Below are positions 22,857 to 35,100 of a stretch of DNA of 64,000 nt, in pieces (position 1 is the first letter of the stretch; the number at the start of each line of letters is the position of its first letter). The notes beneath the pieces were generated by a model. The model ran no database searches and was not told the origin of the DNA. It worked only from the letters and a program-made list of their open reading frames with translations. The stretch spans positions 12,600,754 to 12,664,753 of the forward strand of contig NC_051439.1 in the NCBI RefSeq assembly GCF_001649575.2, read 5' to 3'. Source of the DNA: Kryptolebias marmoratus. Lineage: Eukaryota > Chordata > Actinopteri > Cyprinodontiformes > Rivulidae. The translations under genes and the position numbers were made by a program.

Positions 22857-25614
22857 AAACTCCTGGAGGTCTGACATCTGCCCCTCAAGTGTGTTTGATC
22901 AGGGCCTGGAGTTAATCCGCCGCAGGCTGGGAGTTTCATCTCATCCCAAAACACACACACACACTCAAACACACACACACATGCAAACAGTTTCCTGCTG
23001 CAGGTATGCTCAGGGGGAGGGATAGAATATACAGCAATTATCCTCCGAGCGGCTCGTTTTCTGTTGTTTTTTTTTGCTGCATCACCCAAACACACACTCA
23101 TGATCACGCGGCCATGTTTAGATCTGCTCGGCCCCCCCTCAGGCTTCAGTCATCTGTAGGTGTTTGTTTCACCCAGCCAGTCTTTTTTTTTGGTTTTTGC
23201 AGCACTCTGATCCCCAACAAGCGACTTATTCAACTCATCAGCTATGTTTTTGAGGTGTGACAAGAGCACTGGAACGATGATAGTTACCAACGGCGACGCG
23301 TTCGGTTACATCTGCGCCTTTCGGGGCGGGTTTACACCGAGAGCTGATGGTAGAAAAACATTTAAAAAAAGAATCCACCGACAGGCTAAACTGAATCCAC
23401 GTGGCTGTGATCAGTCAACCGGGACACCAAACATTGACTAAAAGCCAAAAGGAGCAGAAGGCTAGCTCCAAGCTACATGTAGCAAACAGGAAGCTAAAAG
23501 TAGCTGAACAGCAGCCGAAGAAGACAACAAAAATACAGACAGTTTGCAAAGTTTTTGAAGGAACTGAAGAGATCTCGGTGTAAATCTATGGGGAGGTTAT
23601 TTCTAAATGAGGTTTTCAGAGTTTTTTAAATGTTACAACCAAACAACATGGCTCCCATCTCCTGAATGAGCTGAACCTGAGGAAAACAGTCACACAATAA
23701 GAGCTTTCGCTGATTAAATTAGTTGTTGTTGTTTTTGTATCTAATCCAGCCCTCTGTTTCCCATCCCCAGGTGTGTCTGGACCTGGTCCGGCTCCTCCAC
23801 TTCCTGTCCCGCTCCCCGCTGGGCTCCGTGGGGCTGCTGGACTTCCAGCCGCGGCAGTTCGTCACCGTGGCCGGCCGTCTGAAGCTCACGGACCTGGACG
23901 ACGCCAGCTCGGAGGAGGCGGCCTGCAGGGCCGACGCCGACTGCACGCTGCGCTTCCCGCGCAGGAACTTCAGCCTGGCCTGCTCGGCCCGGGGCGCGTG
24001 TGAGGGCCTGAACGAGAAGAGGAACATCTACAACGCCTACAGGTAGGCGGCGGGGGGGGAGGGAGAGACGAAGACATGCAACTGGAAATGTTATGCTGAC
24101 CTCGCCTGTTTTTCCTCTGGCTGCAGGTTTTTCTTCACCTACCTGCTGCCCCACCAGGCCCCGCCCGGCCTCACACACCTGGTAGACCACATCATGAACA
24201 CCACAGGTGAGGAGGAGGAGGAGGAGGAGCCGATTAACCCATCAGGCAGATCAGAGGGCGAATCGTCGCTGCGTTGCCGTGGTCGTGTGAAGACACGCCA
24301 AACATTTTTATTTAATGAGCCCGACAAGATGCTTCTTGACATGTGATACTGCAATAAAGAACGGGTTTTTATCCGCCGAGCGTAAACGAGCTCGTCTGAC
24401 TCACTGTGTGTGTGTTCTTTGACCAGACTGTGTGTATTGTGTGTGTCCAGGGGAGCTGAAAGCTGACATCAATCAGACTCTGGAGGCCTTTGAACACATC
24501 CTCCTGCTCTACAAGTCGGGCCTACACCTGGATAACCTGCCCCCATCCATAATCAGAGGTGAGCGCTCGTGAAATAAAGGCTGCTCTCTTGTTTTAGCTG
24601 TTGGGAGAACCATATTTCGAGCCAGCCAGACAATCCACACCTCTGTTTTCAGCGTTAGAGCTTCAGCTTGTGCAAAAAAAAAACAAAAAAACCCTTTCTG
24701 CGCTCTGTAGAAGCACCTTCCCCTTCCTGCAGCTCAGACGTATGAAATATTAATAACAGAACGGGGCTGGCTGCGTTCCTGTGGGGAGATTCCCCCCCCC
24801 GCCATCCCCAGATGCCGGCCTGTTTATATAGCAGCTCTTTGTGAATTTAATCGCAGGTTCAGGGGGAGGGAAAGAGGCCTGCTCGCCGGGGCAGCCGATG
24901 GGAGGTGCCGGGAGGCGACTGCCGCCGCTGCGATAAGATCCAGAAATCTGTTTATTATGTGAACATATTGCACGGTTAGCTGGAACCGAGGCATTCTGTC
25001 TGTTTTGGGGGCTGGAGAGCCAGCTCGGTCAGCTTTAGCTTAATTGTAGCATCAAGTCGAGGGGTTTTCTCCGATGTAGAGCTGCTGAAATAATATCCAG
25101 CAGCGTAAACTCAAAAGTTGAGTCGACTCGTTTAACTGTTTTCTGCTGTGAACGCCACGCCCAGACCAGCAGGTCCTCCAGTTTAAAGAGGCGAGTCGAC
25201 ATGTGAAGTGCGAGCTGTGGTCAGGTTACGATTAGCTTTGGGTTTGTTTTGGTTGAGCTTAGAGGAACTCCCAAATACAGAAAAACTGAGAGAGAGAGAG
25301 AGAGGAAAATAAAGATACTTGTCAGGCCTTTGAGTCTTAATTTAAAATTGCTGACAGATGGAGAGCGTTCGGGGACGTGGATGTAATTTTTCCACAGCTG
25401 AGCTCATCCATAATGTGACGGGAGGAGGAGGAGGAGGAGGAGGCCCGGACGGAGCTCCTGCGTGGATCCGTTCAGGATCTGAGCGAGTCTCTGGCCTTTA
25501 GCTCCCTAACAGGCCTCATTTTTTTCCCTCCTTCCCCACCCCCCCACCTAAAAGGGATCCTCTGTACCCTCTGCTCCCTTTTTTTTTTCTCAGATCTTCA
25601 AGTATTTTCCTCCT

Positions 25615-25649
<35 letters not shown>

Positions 25650-27060
25650 CTCCTGCCATTTCCAAAGGTTGCCAGTTTGGAACCGCCGGCCTCACAGACG
25701 AGGCTTTTGTCCGCCTCCAGGTCGTGTTTGCGCGCAGACTTGTGCGAGCGTATTTCTCTCCCTCTCTCTCTAATGCGTAGCAGATGATTTAAGGCCAGAT
25801 TCACAAGGCGGCTGACCGAAGGAATTACGAAGACGGGGTTTTTTATTTTGTTCGTCTCAACCGGTCAGTGTTTCCAACAATAAAACTGATGAAATGTTTA
25901 TCTGCTTTGACTAATAAAACCTGAGCGACAGTCAAGTTATTGCTCATTTTATTCTAATAATGCAGTTTATCACTAAAATTAACATTTACACTTACACGAG
26001 CCATTTTGCTCACGCCTTATAATCCTAAAAAAATCAATCTTGATGCTTCTTTAAGCTGTGAGACTTTGTTCCTGTCTGGAGTTTCCTCTCGGGGAGCTTT
26101 AAACTTTCAGCATATCCTCAGAGGGTCCTTCAGGATCTCTTCAGTGGACCTGGGGTTCTGAAGTGGCGTTTCCTCCTCTCCTGTGCTCAGATTACACGGC
26201 GGTGCGAGGCATGGGGACCTCGGGGAACGTGGAGTACCGCTGCTGGCCGTCCTACAGCCAGCAGGGCTGTGTGCTGTCGGTCCACAGCGCCAGGGAGGCG
26301 GCGCACATCTGCAACTCGCACCCGCAGTGCGGCAGCTTCGCCCTGACGGCCCAGAGGACGTGGACCGGTTAGTGAAACCACCAGAGATCCCACCTTGAAG
26401 TCTTAGCGCTCGGCTCTTTGATAGCGTAAGCCCCGCGTAATCGCAGCCGAGGCGCCCGGGCAAACATCTGCGCTGTCTCCTAATCGTCTGTAAGCCTGCT
26501 TTTATTTCTAAAAAAAAAAGTTGACATGTACACACTTCAGGGCGTCAAGCAGGAACATGTCGGATCCGGGCGATGCTTCTCAGGGGCGCGGGTAGGATTT
26601 TTGAACTGGGGGGGCAAAGGATTCCAACAGAATAAGTGTTTTTTTATTTTATTTTTATTGGGGATTGTTAAATTTGTGCACATAGTCGTCACAGAAACAC
26701 TGGGCTCTCTTCATGCACACTTGAATGTAAATTAGTCAAATGAACGGGACATCAATTATCGGTTTTACCGGCGATGTTAATTCTGTGCTTGTAGGGGAGG
26801 GGGAGGGGGATCGGAGACACCATAAATCTGGGTTGGGTCATGGCCCCCCCATCCTTCATGCTATCTGCGCCCATGCTCGTGTGCGAAACTGCAAATANGG
26901 GGGGGGGGGTGTTGATGGAGTCACCATGACTTGTTCTCCTGTGCCTCTCGCAGGCCGCCTCCTGGCCCACTTCCGGAGCGGCTTCGACCGCCTGGTGCCT
27001 GACGGGACGGCGGAGGTGTACGTGAAGAAGGCCAGGGCCCCCGAAGCGCCACCGCCGTGA
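21694..27060 (+). CDS. pkdcc: Extracellular/secretory tyrosine-protein kinase PKDCC (VLK)
   Basis: PKDCC is a Golgi-resident and secreted kinase that phosphorylates extracellular and secretory-pathway proteins on tyrosine, needed for bone growth in mammals. Exons 21694-22233, 22683-22817, 23771-24042, 24127-24206, 24451-24558, 26191-26367 and 26954-27060 join in matching phases to 472 residues (human 493). Residues 7-27 are a hydrophobic signal/anchor. The kinase-like fold begins with EVLGSGYTK at about 108-116 and VALK with Lys at about 133, then [26 protein letters not shown] and [19 protein letters not shown]. Candidate N-glycosylation sites are NFS, NTT and NQT, fitting a luminal domain. 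The Cys-rich C-terminal part includes [12 protein letters not shown] and ends with YVKKA. The ATG at 21694 is chosen because it starts the signal-anchor. An AATAAA at 27731 is the likely poly(A) signal. Whether this is the a or b teleost copy is not decidable here. Confidence 0.95.
22822..22853 (+). repeat. (GT)n microsatellite directly after the pkdcc exon 2 donor
   Basis: About 16 GT units begin four bases after the exon 2/intron boundary at 22817. Confidence 0.9.
23440..23700. repeat. AGCTAAAAG-rich dispersed repeat, copy 2 (pkdcc intron 2)
   Basis: AGCCAAAAGGAGCAGAAGGC, CATGTAGCAAACAGGAAGC, AAGAGATCTCGGTGTAAATC and CCTGAATGAGCTGAACC occur in the order seen at 19180-19450. The AAGAGATCT...GGGGAGG part also resembles 16885-16925. 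Confidence 0.5.
24559..26190 (+). other. pkdcc intron 5
   Basis: This 1.6-kb intron has no coding signal. It contains a (GA)n tract near 25289-25303, a (GGA)n tract near 25424-25442 and a (CA)n microsatellite at 25615-25636. Confidence 0.6.
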
Positions 27061-27760
27061 CAGTCGCTGACTGGGGAGGTCGAAGGAAGAGGAGGAGAAC
27101 ACGCCGGCCCCGAGGAGCGAGGACGCGAACGTGTTGTGTGCGCGGGGGCCCTCTCCGCTCGGCGACCGTTTGATCCGCCTGCCAGCTCGCTGCCTCTGCC
27201 AGCGATTATTTAAAGGGATTTCCCTTTCAGGTACAATTAGGGAGGAGGAGAGCCTTGTGCCTTCAACATCCTCACCCCCCTCTTCTCCTCTTCCTCCCTC
27301 CCTGTTCACGCTCCCTTATTTGCCGTGTGTGTTGGCTTTCGTTGCGAGGCAGAGCCCCTCAGAGTCAGAGCGGCTGCTGCTCGGCGTCTGAAGCTGAGAA
27401 ATGAAAAACAAGCTTTGATTAAACGAGCCGAGGCCCGGGCTGCGTCTTCACGGCGGTTTGGCCCGGGTACGAGACGGCAACGGCCGCGTAAGCACCGACA
27501 CGTCACCAAGAACTCGACCCATTCCGAGGCTGTGTTTGTTTTTTGTTTTTTTACGTTTCTCTCTGGTGTCGCGTTGGTAATTATTTATACGATGTATGTA
27601 ATTGTTCTTACATGGTTCTGCGTTATGTGCACCTTGTGGGTGAGTCTCTCTATTTTTCAATGAAAAAAAAACTTTTTTTTTCCACTTGCCTTTTTTTTTT
27701 TCTTTCTTTTTTCTGCTTCACTTGTACTTAAATAAATGCAAAGTTGCTACCTTTTTTTAC
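27061..27760 (+). other. pkdcc: pkdcc 3' UTR
   Basis: It follows the stop codon at 27058-27060. The sequence is GC-rich at first, then T-rich, with AATAAA at 27731-27736. The boundary is inferred from the poly(A) signal. Confidence 0.6.
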
Positions 27761-28639
27761 GGTCACGCTCGTTTGCATTTTTTTTATTGTTTGAAGTGGA
27801 ACTGCGACTAACAGCCTGATTATTTCTCATTAGCACCTTTGTGTGTGTGTTTCACTGGGGGGGGTTGCATGCTGTGTGTTTGTGTGTCCTTTATCTGCTC
27901 CATACACCCCCCACCCCCCAACATCTGCAATCTGCAGCCCCGTCCGAATGGGCTCAAATTGCGGAACCTGCGGAGCTCCGCAGAGTTTGCACAATACCAG
28001 AGGAATGCATTCAAATGCCCCACCATGCTGAGGTCATTATGAGCCTTAATTAATCCATGTAAAGCAGCTTACTTACCGGGCCTTTCTCATGATGGCTTCG
28101 GGGAGGGGGGGGTGTCGGGTGTAAAACAAAGGCAGACATCAGGACTATCTGAGTTTGAGCTGCCATCTGCGCCTGCACCAAGGAACTCAAGTTTGTAAAG
28201 CATTTGATGCTTAAAAAAAAACTAGAGAAAGTTCACAAAGAAGCCAACATTTCTTTCCCCACACCATTTACGTCACACATCACAGGCGAAACAATAGATG
28301 CCAAACTCCATATATCGTTGTGTTGAGTTCTTCACCGCTCAGCCGTTCTGCTTTCTGACTTGAAAGGGCATGTTTCTGTCTAAAAACATTAGTTTTACGG
28401 CTGTGCAGCAGGGAGGCCTCGGGGCCCTCTCTGCCTGGCGTCTGGCCCCTCGTTGTCTGGACAAAACTGACTGATTAGAGTCTTGATTTTACAGATAAAA
28501 GTGTCTGCGTGAGATTAAATAAAACAAGCTCGCAGAATCAACACAGCCGGATTAACTGGAGGAACCGGTGTTTCCTTCTGGGTTACAATGAAAAGACTTG
28601 TGACCTAAAAAAAATATGGACACAAAAGCCGCATTGTGG

Positions 28640-29202
28640 AAATGAAGCTACTGCAACGAGGCTAGCTGCTTTGCTAACAGTAGCTTGACAAATACCAAAA
28701 ACTTTGTTGTTAATAAGTTTAAAATAGTTTGTTGGCAATGTGTAATTTTTTTTAGTTAAGCGTTAAACGAGAATATTAATACCAGAATCAAACAATATCT
28801 CGTAATGAATAATGATGGGAAGCTTAAAAGCAAAAAACAAAAAAACTATCTTTGCTCACTTAGCTTAGCTAGCTAAGCTAATATAGCTAAGCTAAGTTAG
28901 CCATGGAGGTTGGTGGTAGATATAAAACCTGACAGACAATAATAAAGAAAAATATCCCTGCCAAAAAATATTTTTGGCACATGACCTTAAAATAAATATG
29001 ACATGGAGACTAGTTAGCTGCATTATTAACTAAAATAAAAAATATGAGTTTGCAGTTATTATTAGCCAAGCTAATAGACTATTGTCATTCCTCATTATAT
29101 TTAACTTACTATCTAACAGTTAGGTGGTAAAAAAATTTTAGGATATTGGAATTGAAGCATGAATAACTTATTCAAGTCCAAGTTTAGTACAGTAATACAG
29201 TA

Positions 29203-29241
<39 letters not shown>

Positions 29242-29545
29242 CAAATTTAGCTAGCTCTCTAGCTAAATAAGCTTTTGCTAGCTTTGCTAACTTGGCTAAG
29301 CTAACTTAGCCAAGTTAGCTGTGGTGGTTATAAAAGTTAATTATTAAATGTTTTTATCTGAGCCAAATAAAATAATTTGGTGATATCTAATTGTTTAAGA
29401 AATACTAACTGGAAATTATATTTTATTTTTATGTTTTCAAGATAGCAATTTTATGTGTTTGCACTGATGAGCTAATAGATTAGTTGTTTCTCATTATTTA
29501 AAATTGTTTAAACACATTTTAGGATAATGGAATAGAAACTAGAAA
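28640..29545. repeat. Diverged tandem duplication with GCTA-rich palindromes
   Basis: Two similar units start at about 28860 and 29255. Each begins with a TTAGCTAGCT palindrome cluster and GTTAGC..TGG.GGTT, continues with a GTTTGCA..GAGCTAATAGA..A..TTTCTCATTAT segment and ends with TTTTAGGATA.TGGAAT..AA. A perfect 22-bp palindrome lies at 28860-28881, and a 15-bp stem with a 4-base loop at 29286-29319. Confidence 0.6.
29201..29225. repeat. (TA)n microsatellite followed by a T-run
   Basis: About 12 TA units are followed by about 15 T. Confidence 0.9.
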
Positions 29546-31870
29546 TTATTAAGCTGAACAAAGAATTAGTCTTAAATAGTGTTTTTCAAGCTGAATAATT
29601 TAATTTAAAATGCAGAGAACATTTTCAAATATCTTGTAGAGATATTCTGGCCTCTGACTGGGTTTATCTTGGCCGCCTTTTTGACAGAACTAATGAGTGT
29701 TTTGGCTTTGCGCGGAGCTCGCATGTGTTTATTTAAAGCTCAAATATTTTGGAGTGTAATTAATAAATGCAGAGCAGCTGAAGGACTGCAGCTGAGTTCT
29801 CCAAAACATTTGGGGACATTGTGCGGAACGAAGCATCTGAACTTTATTTTCGCCTTGAAAAAGTTACAAAATATTCAACGAAAAAACTTTTTTTTCCTAA
29901 ATTCTGCGCCCACAGTTGATGTCTGCAACAAGTCCGAACGGGGACGTGTTTGTGTATTTTACAGCAACTCTTATTTAAACAGGATTTTTTGAACATTTAC
30001 AAACTTAGAAGACAAACTGCTTCTGTTTCGTTTGCCTCCATGTTTGTTTCAAAACGGGCAAGAAGGTTTTAATCGGGTGGCAGAACTGCACGGCAGGCAG
30101 GCCAGTTCAGCAACTTAATGTACATAACCAGGTGACGTACGGAGGGTGGTAAATGAGCCGATACCTTCCTGGTTTTAAGCGTTCTTACTTTTCACAAACT
30201 CCTTTACTTTTAAAAAAGTCTTCCTGCTGTTAGCTGCAAAGAAAAACAGTTTCTGAACTGCAGATATGTTTGTTTAAATTCAACACGGTTCAAATGGTTT
30301 TTATGACAACACATTTGTTAATCAGCGCCTTGCTCTGAGGTTGGTCCAAACATGTTTTTTTTTTTTTGTATTCTTTGCTGAAAGTATCACTTTCCTTTTT
30401 TACCCGAGCTGTGTGTGGAGGCCTAAATTCTTTGTTTTGTTCCGAAGGTTGGTTTCGGAGACGTTTGTGTTGTTTGCAGCGTGGTGAAAGATTTAAAACA
30501 CAGCAGGCGAGAGCCGAGGCCTTCACGTCCCTGTGTGTGTGTGTGTGTGTGTGTGTGTTGGGGGGGGGGGCACTGGTCCCTCTGTGTTTTAGGTGTGTAA
30601 TTCACAAGCTGGTCTTTTTTTTGTTGTTTGTTTTTTTCTTTTTTTTTTACTCAGCTCCATGCCCCTCCGTTTCTGTTTTTTTAAGTCTCTAGTTTCACCC
30701 GACTCGTTTCCGTCAAGGTTTTATTCATGACCTCCATCTGGAAATAATATCAGTTCATGAAAACAAGCCATCAGCAATTTTAGGGAAGACGTGTGTGTGT
30801 GTGTGCGCGCTCATGCACTGAAGGCTGCCTCTGTGGGGTTCGGGCTCCGCCAACGTGTCGGTGCAGCTGAATCGACATGTATGACTAAAAACCAAAGCCT
30901 CCGTCATCCGCTCCTAAAATCCTGGTGAAATGCATTTTGTGGTCCGCCTGAAAGCCTTTGATTCAGACGCAGAGTTTAGTCATCAGACGCTGGAAAACTT
31001 CGGCTGCTGGGAGAAATTACGTGTCAGGCAGGTCTTTGGCAAAACGTTTGACCTTGGCTCAGACTAGAAATATGCATTAACTTGGCGAAAGCCAAGCCTG
31101 CATAGCTCTGCAGGAAAGAATATCTGGCTTGTGTTAGAGCTGCTACATATGCAGCTTGTGACGGCGTGGAGGGTGTGTGTGTGTGTGTGTGTGTGTGGGG
31201 GGGGTGTAGAGTAGAGTAGATTATTCGGGCTCGCTGAAACACCTCTGTTGTGGAAAAGCCTTTCTGGCTTTCCATGGGGCCGCGTGACACGAGAGACAGG
31301 CCGGTCACACCTGAGGGCCTCTGAAGAGTGGCCGGGCATTGAGCCGGCCGGTACCCGAGCACAGAGGGCGCCTTAGTTTGCAGCCCCCGCGTCCAGCTGT
31401 CGGAGCGAGCGTTTTGTCTGTCCGCCCGGACCTGATACCATCTCCTTCAAAAGCCGTAATGGCTTCAGCAGCCCGCCCCCACCGAAGGCGAGAGCAAGTA
31501 TGTGTGTGTGTGTGTGAGGAGAGAGGGTTTTCGTTTCTGGCTCGCCTGTGTGAGGCGGCGTTTTTTTAAAAGCCTCCGAGTTAACCCCAGTCAAAAGGTT
31601 TACGCATACCACTAAAGCCACAATGGCATCTCGTAGGTGTAATGGCCCCCGCGCCGTATCCAGTAACAACTCCCTGAGCTGCTCTCAGATCATTGCTGCT
31701 CCTTTTTTTTTTTTCTTCCCTGCATCATTCTTCAAGAAACTTCTGAAAAAAGGGGCCATTTATTTGCCGCTTCCTTCCTCGTTACTCAAGGCGTGCTTTA
31801 GTGAAAGGAGTCTGGAGGTATTTCAACCCCCCCCACCCCCACCCCCTTCTGGTTATGAGATCCCCACATG

Positions 31871-32192
31871 NNNNNNNNNNNNNNNNNNNNNNNNNNNNNN
31901 NNNNNNNNNNNNNNNNNNNNNNNNNNNNNNNNNNNNNNNNNNNNNNNNNNNNNNNNNNNNNNNNNNNNNNNNNNNNNNNNNNNNNNNNNNNNNNNNNNNN
32001 NNNNNNNNNNNNNNNNNNNNNNNNNNNNNNNNNNNNNNNNNNNNNNNNNNNNNNNNNNNNNNNNNNNNNNNNNNNNNNNNNNNNNNNNNNNNNNNNNNNN
32101 NNNNNNNNNNNNNNNNNNNNNNNNNNNNNNNNNNNNNNNNNNNNNNNNNNNNNNNNNNNNNNNNNNNNNNNNNNNNNNNNNNNNNNNNNNNN
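31871..32192. other. Assembly gap (322 N)
   Basis: Run of unknown bases, flanked on the right by an A-run. Confidence 1.
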
Positions 32193-35100
32193 AAAAAAAA
32201 AAAAAAGTGTCTGCCTGCTCTGGAATCCCCTCTGTCACACCTCGGCTGTTTCTCAGCGGGGGAAGAGCTGCTGCTGCCCCCAGCCAGAGGAAGACTTCCT
32301 CTCTGCAGTTAATCCTCCTCCAAAAATACTCCATAGATGGACCCCTCCCACTCGCCAAGCCACGGCCTGAGGCTCAGATATTATTAGTTAGGGCTTTTAA
32401 TTTGGTAAATCCTTGTTTTCCTTGCAGCTCCAGCAGTAGTTGGCGGCTGACCTGCTATGATTTCACCATCCTGGGTGAAATGTTTAAGTGGCAACATGAC
32501 CTGAAGCTTTTGTTTCTCACTAATAGGCTGATTTAAATTAAAAACGTACCCAATCACCTGTAAATAAAGGATCTGGCAGGTTCCCTCTTCGGTGCAGGTC
32601 GGGCTTCCGCCGGTTGTTAAAACCTGTAAAAAAAAAAAAAAAAGCTGCGAAGTGTAGCTCTTCGCCACAAGTCCTCAATTAGGGCTTTTCCCACAGAGTC
32701 GTAAAAGCGTTAGTGGATTCATTCAGAGGCTGTTAGATCCAACACTGTCAGGAGTTCATTAGTACCTGCAGACACGGCTACTGAGGCAATTGGAGGATGA
32801 TTAACAGGGACCATTAAAACAGGCTGAACGCCTTTTCATTTACCCCCCCCCNCTTTATTTGGATAAATGCTCGCAAATAAAAAAAAACAGGTCCAACTCC
32901 ATGATTTAACCTATTTTAAAACTATTACTTATAGGAAATTACAACTTTTAAAAATATTTTATGATATTTGAACATAAACGGACAAGAAGTCTCTCAAATT
33001 CGTTGATTTCTTGCCTTCTTTTATGTGACTATTATTAATTATGAACCTTACTTTATATTAATAAACAAAAGCTACATTACGTTTATGTCTAAATAAACAT
33101 CTCCAGTGAACTGGAACACACCAAGTTAACCCAAATATAAAAGAGCTCAGTTTAGGCAAAAGTCTAAAAAATAGACTGTATCGATCGTATAATAAGAACT
33201 AATCACTTTAGACATGCTAACATGTACTTTACACAACAATCAAAGTTAAAAAGATAAAGTTAAAATGCTTTTTTAATCTGTTTTATCCATAAAAATCATA
33301 ATTCCTTCTTATCTAAATAAGAATAACAACATAGCTCTGTACTGAAGCAGCTGCATTTAGAAATCAGGGCGTTAAACTTGCAATTTATGATTATATCATT
33401 TTTTTTAAATGACAAATCCAAACCATTCATTTATGCTACAACATTTTTTTGTCACCAACACACTAAATGTAAGACTTAAACTCACATTGTTATCTTTTTA
33501 ATGTGAACAAAAGAAGTAAAACATTCAACTTCAATAATAAATTCATCGAATTGAAGCGTTTTATTGACAAACTTCACAATAATGACTGAAGTACCTTCCC
33601 TTTCTGCGGGGCTGCTCGTGTGCAAACACTGCCGAGTAATCCGGAGATGTCAGACTAGATTAGATTAGACCCAATTGAGGATTCTGAAATGTCTCTCTGT
33701 TGACCTTTAGCCCCACGCTGTTTAGATTTCAGCTCATGGAGGCCATGCCGGTGACTCAGAGGGAACTGAAAAGAAGCCAAGAGCTGCATTAGGAGCCGAC
33801 TGATGGGGAGAAAGTTCATTTTAATGAGAAAACTGGGGGTGAAACCTTTATGGGTCGGCTGCAGCGGTGTCATTAAAACAGTGAGACAGTGAGAGTTAAA
33901 GTGGGAAGAATAAGTCTATTCATGTAAACTTATTGAAGATGATCAAAAGGGCACAAATCGGTTTCTGTTTGCCGGAGCTCACGGGGGGGTCGAGAGGGGT
34001 GAAGGTCGTGTTTGCCCGGAGAGCCTTCGAGCTCCTCTCCAAACAAGAGCTGCGGGTCAAACGTGGAAACGGGACCCTGGTGTGAAGGGCTGAAGTGCTC
34101 GCGGGCTCGGAGGGTGGAGGGCTTACTGACGGGAAAGATAACAGAGCAGGAAGCCCTCCAACATCTCCGCCGCCCCACCCCACCCCGCGTGTTCCTCCAG
34201 GATCACGAGATAAAACCCCGCTCCCCTGCCATTAAATCCTCACCTCCCCGACTCCGGTTTTGCTGGACAAGTCGGAGCGTCTGACCCCCGCTCAGTCACA
34301 TGCCCAAACCCTCTCCCCTCGTGATAATCCTCGCCGCCAGCTAACAAAGGGTTCAGCTGAGGGAGAAGGAATTCAGACCAGGATTGTGCAAAGTTTGGGG
34401 GGCGAGATTAATCAGAGCTGCACAATGTTCGGCACGTTCAAGGGGAAGGGTGTGGGGTGGACTTTTGTGCGCTCAAGAGCATTTTCAATCGCCTTGCAAG
34501 CACTTTCCTTTGTGTTGTCGTTTATAAAAGGATTTAGATACAGGTGTGGAAGCCACCTGTGATGTTGGAGTCCTTTCCTAACCGTTCGGACGCGTCGAAC
34601 CACGAGAAACACCCGCTCGATCATCCCAGTTGCAGTCCCGAGCACGGAGTCATCTGACGGTGGAATTCGTTTGGTATCCAGGCCACTGCGGCTCAGCGAG
34701 ACGCTACAGCCTCCAACAGGAAAGGCCAAGTACTGCTGCCAGAGAAGGCCGAACTCCTCCAGGCCGGTGCGGGTTTGGGCCAGCAGGTTCCTGAAGCACA
34801 GAGTTCGACCTTGTTCGTGTTTTGTCCTCTAAGTATTGATCAAACTGGTTCTTGTCAGAAAGCTTGACTGTTGTGTTGATGGTGAGTTATTTATTGACAC
34901 AGGAAACACACTGAAACCGTATCCAAACGGGGCCCCTCGTGTATGCAAGCAACAGCACTCTAAGGCAGGGCCGCCGGTTACAGATTTAGTGTCCAATAGC
35001 GCGGCGGGCGAAGGCTTGACTGACGCGTCTTCTGGCCACTGGTCAGAGGGTTCGGGGAGGCTGGGAGCGGAGGGGGACAGTCGGAGCAGAAAGCGAAGGA

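Larger units (their letters stand above)
27761..31870. other. Gene-free interval, part 1 (downstream of pkdcc)
   Basis: No convincing coding exon was found. Contents include GCTA-rich palindromic repeats (28640-29545), a (TA)n/T-run at 29201-29240, (GT)n microsatellites at 30533-30559 and 31172-31198, and a CpG-richer patch at about 31250-31500. Open frames here are low-complexity or short. Confidence 0.5.

Noticed and set aside
31623..32536. Open frames across 31.6-32.5 kb on both strands
   Set aside because: They exist only because the 322-base gap has no stops.
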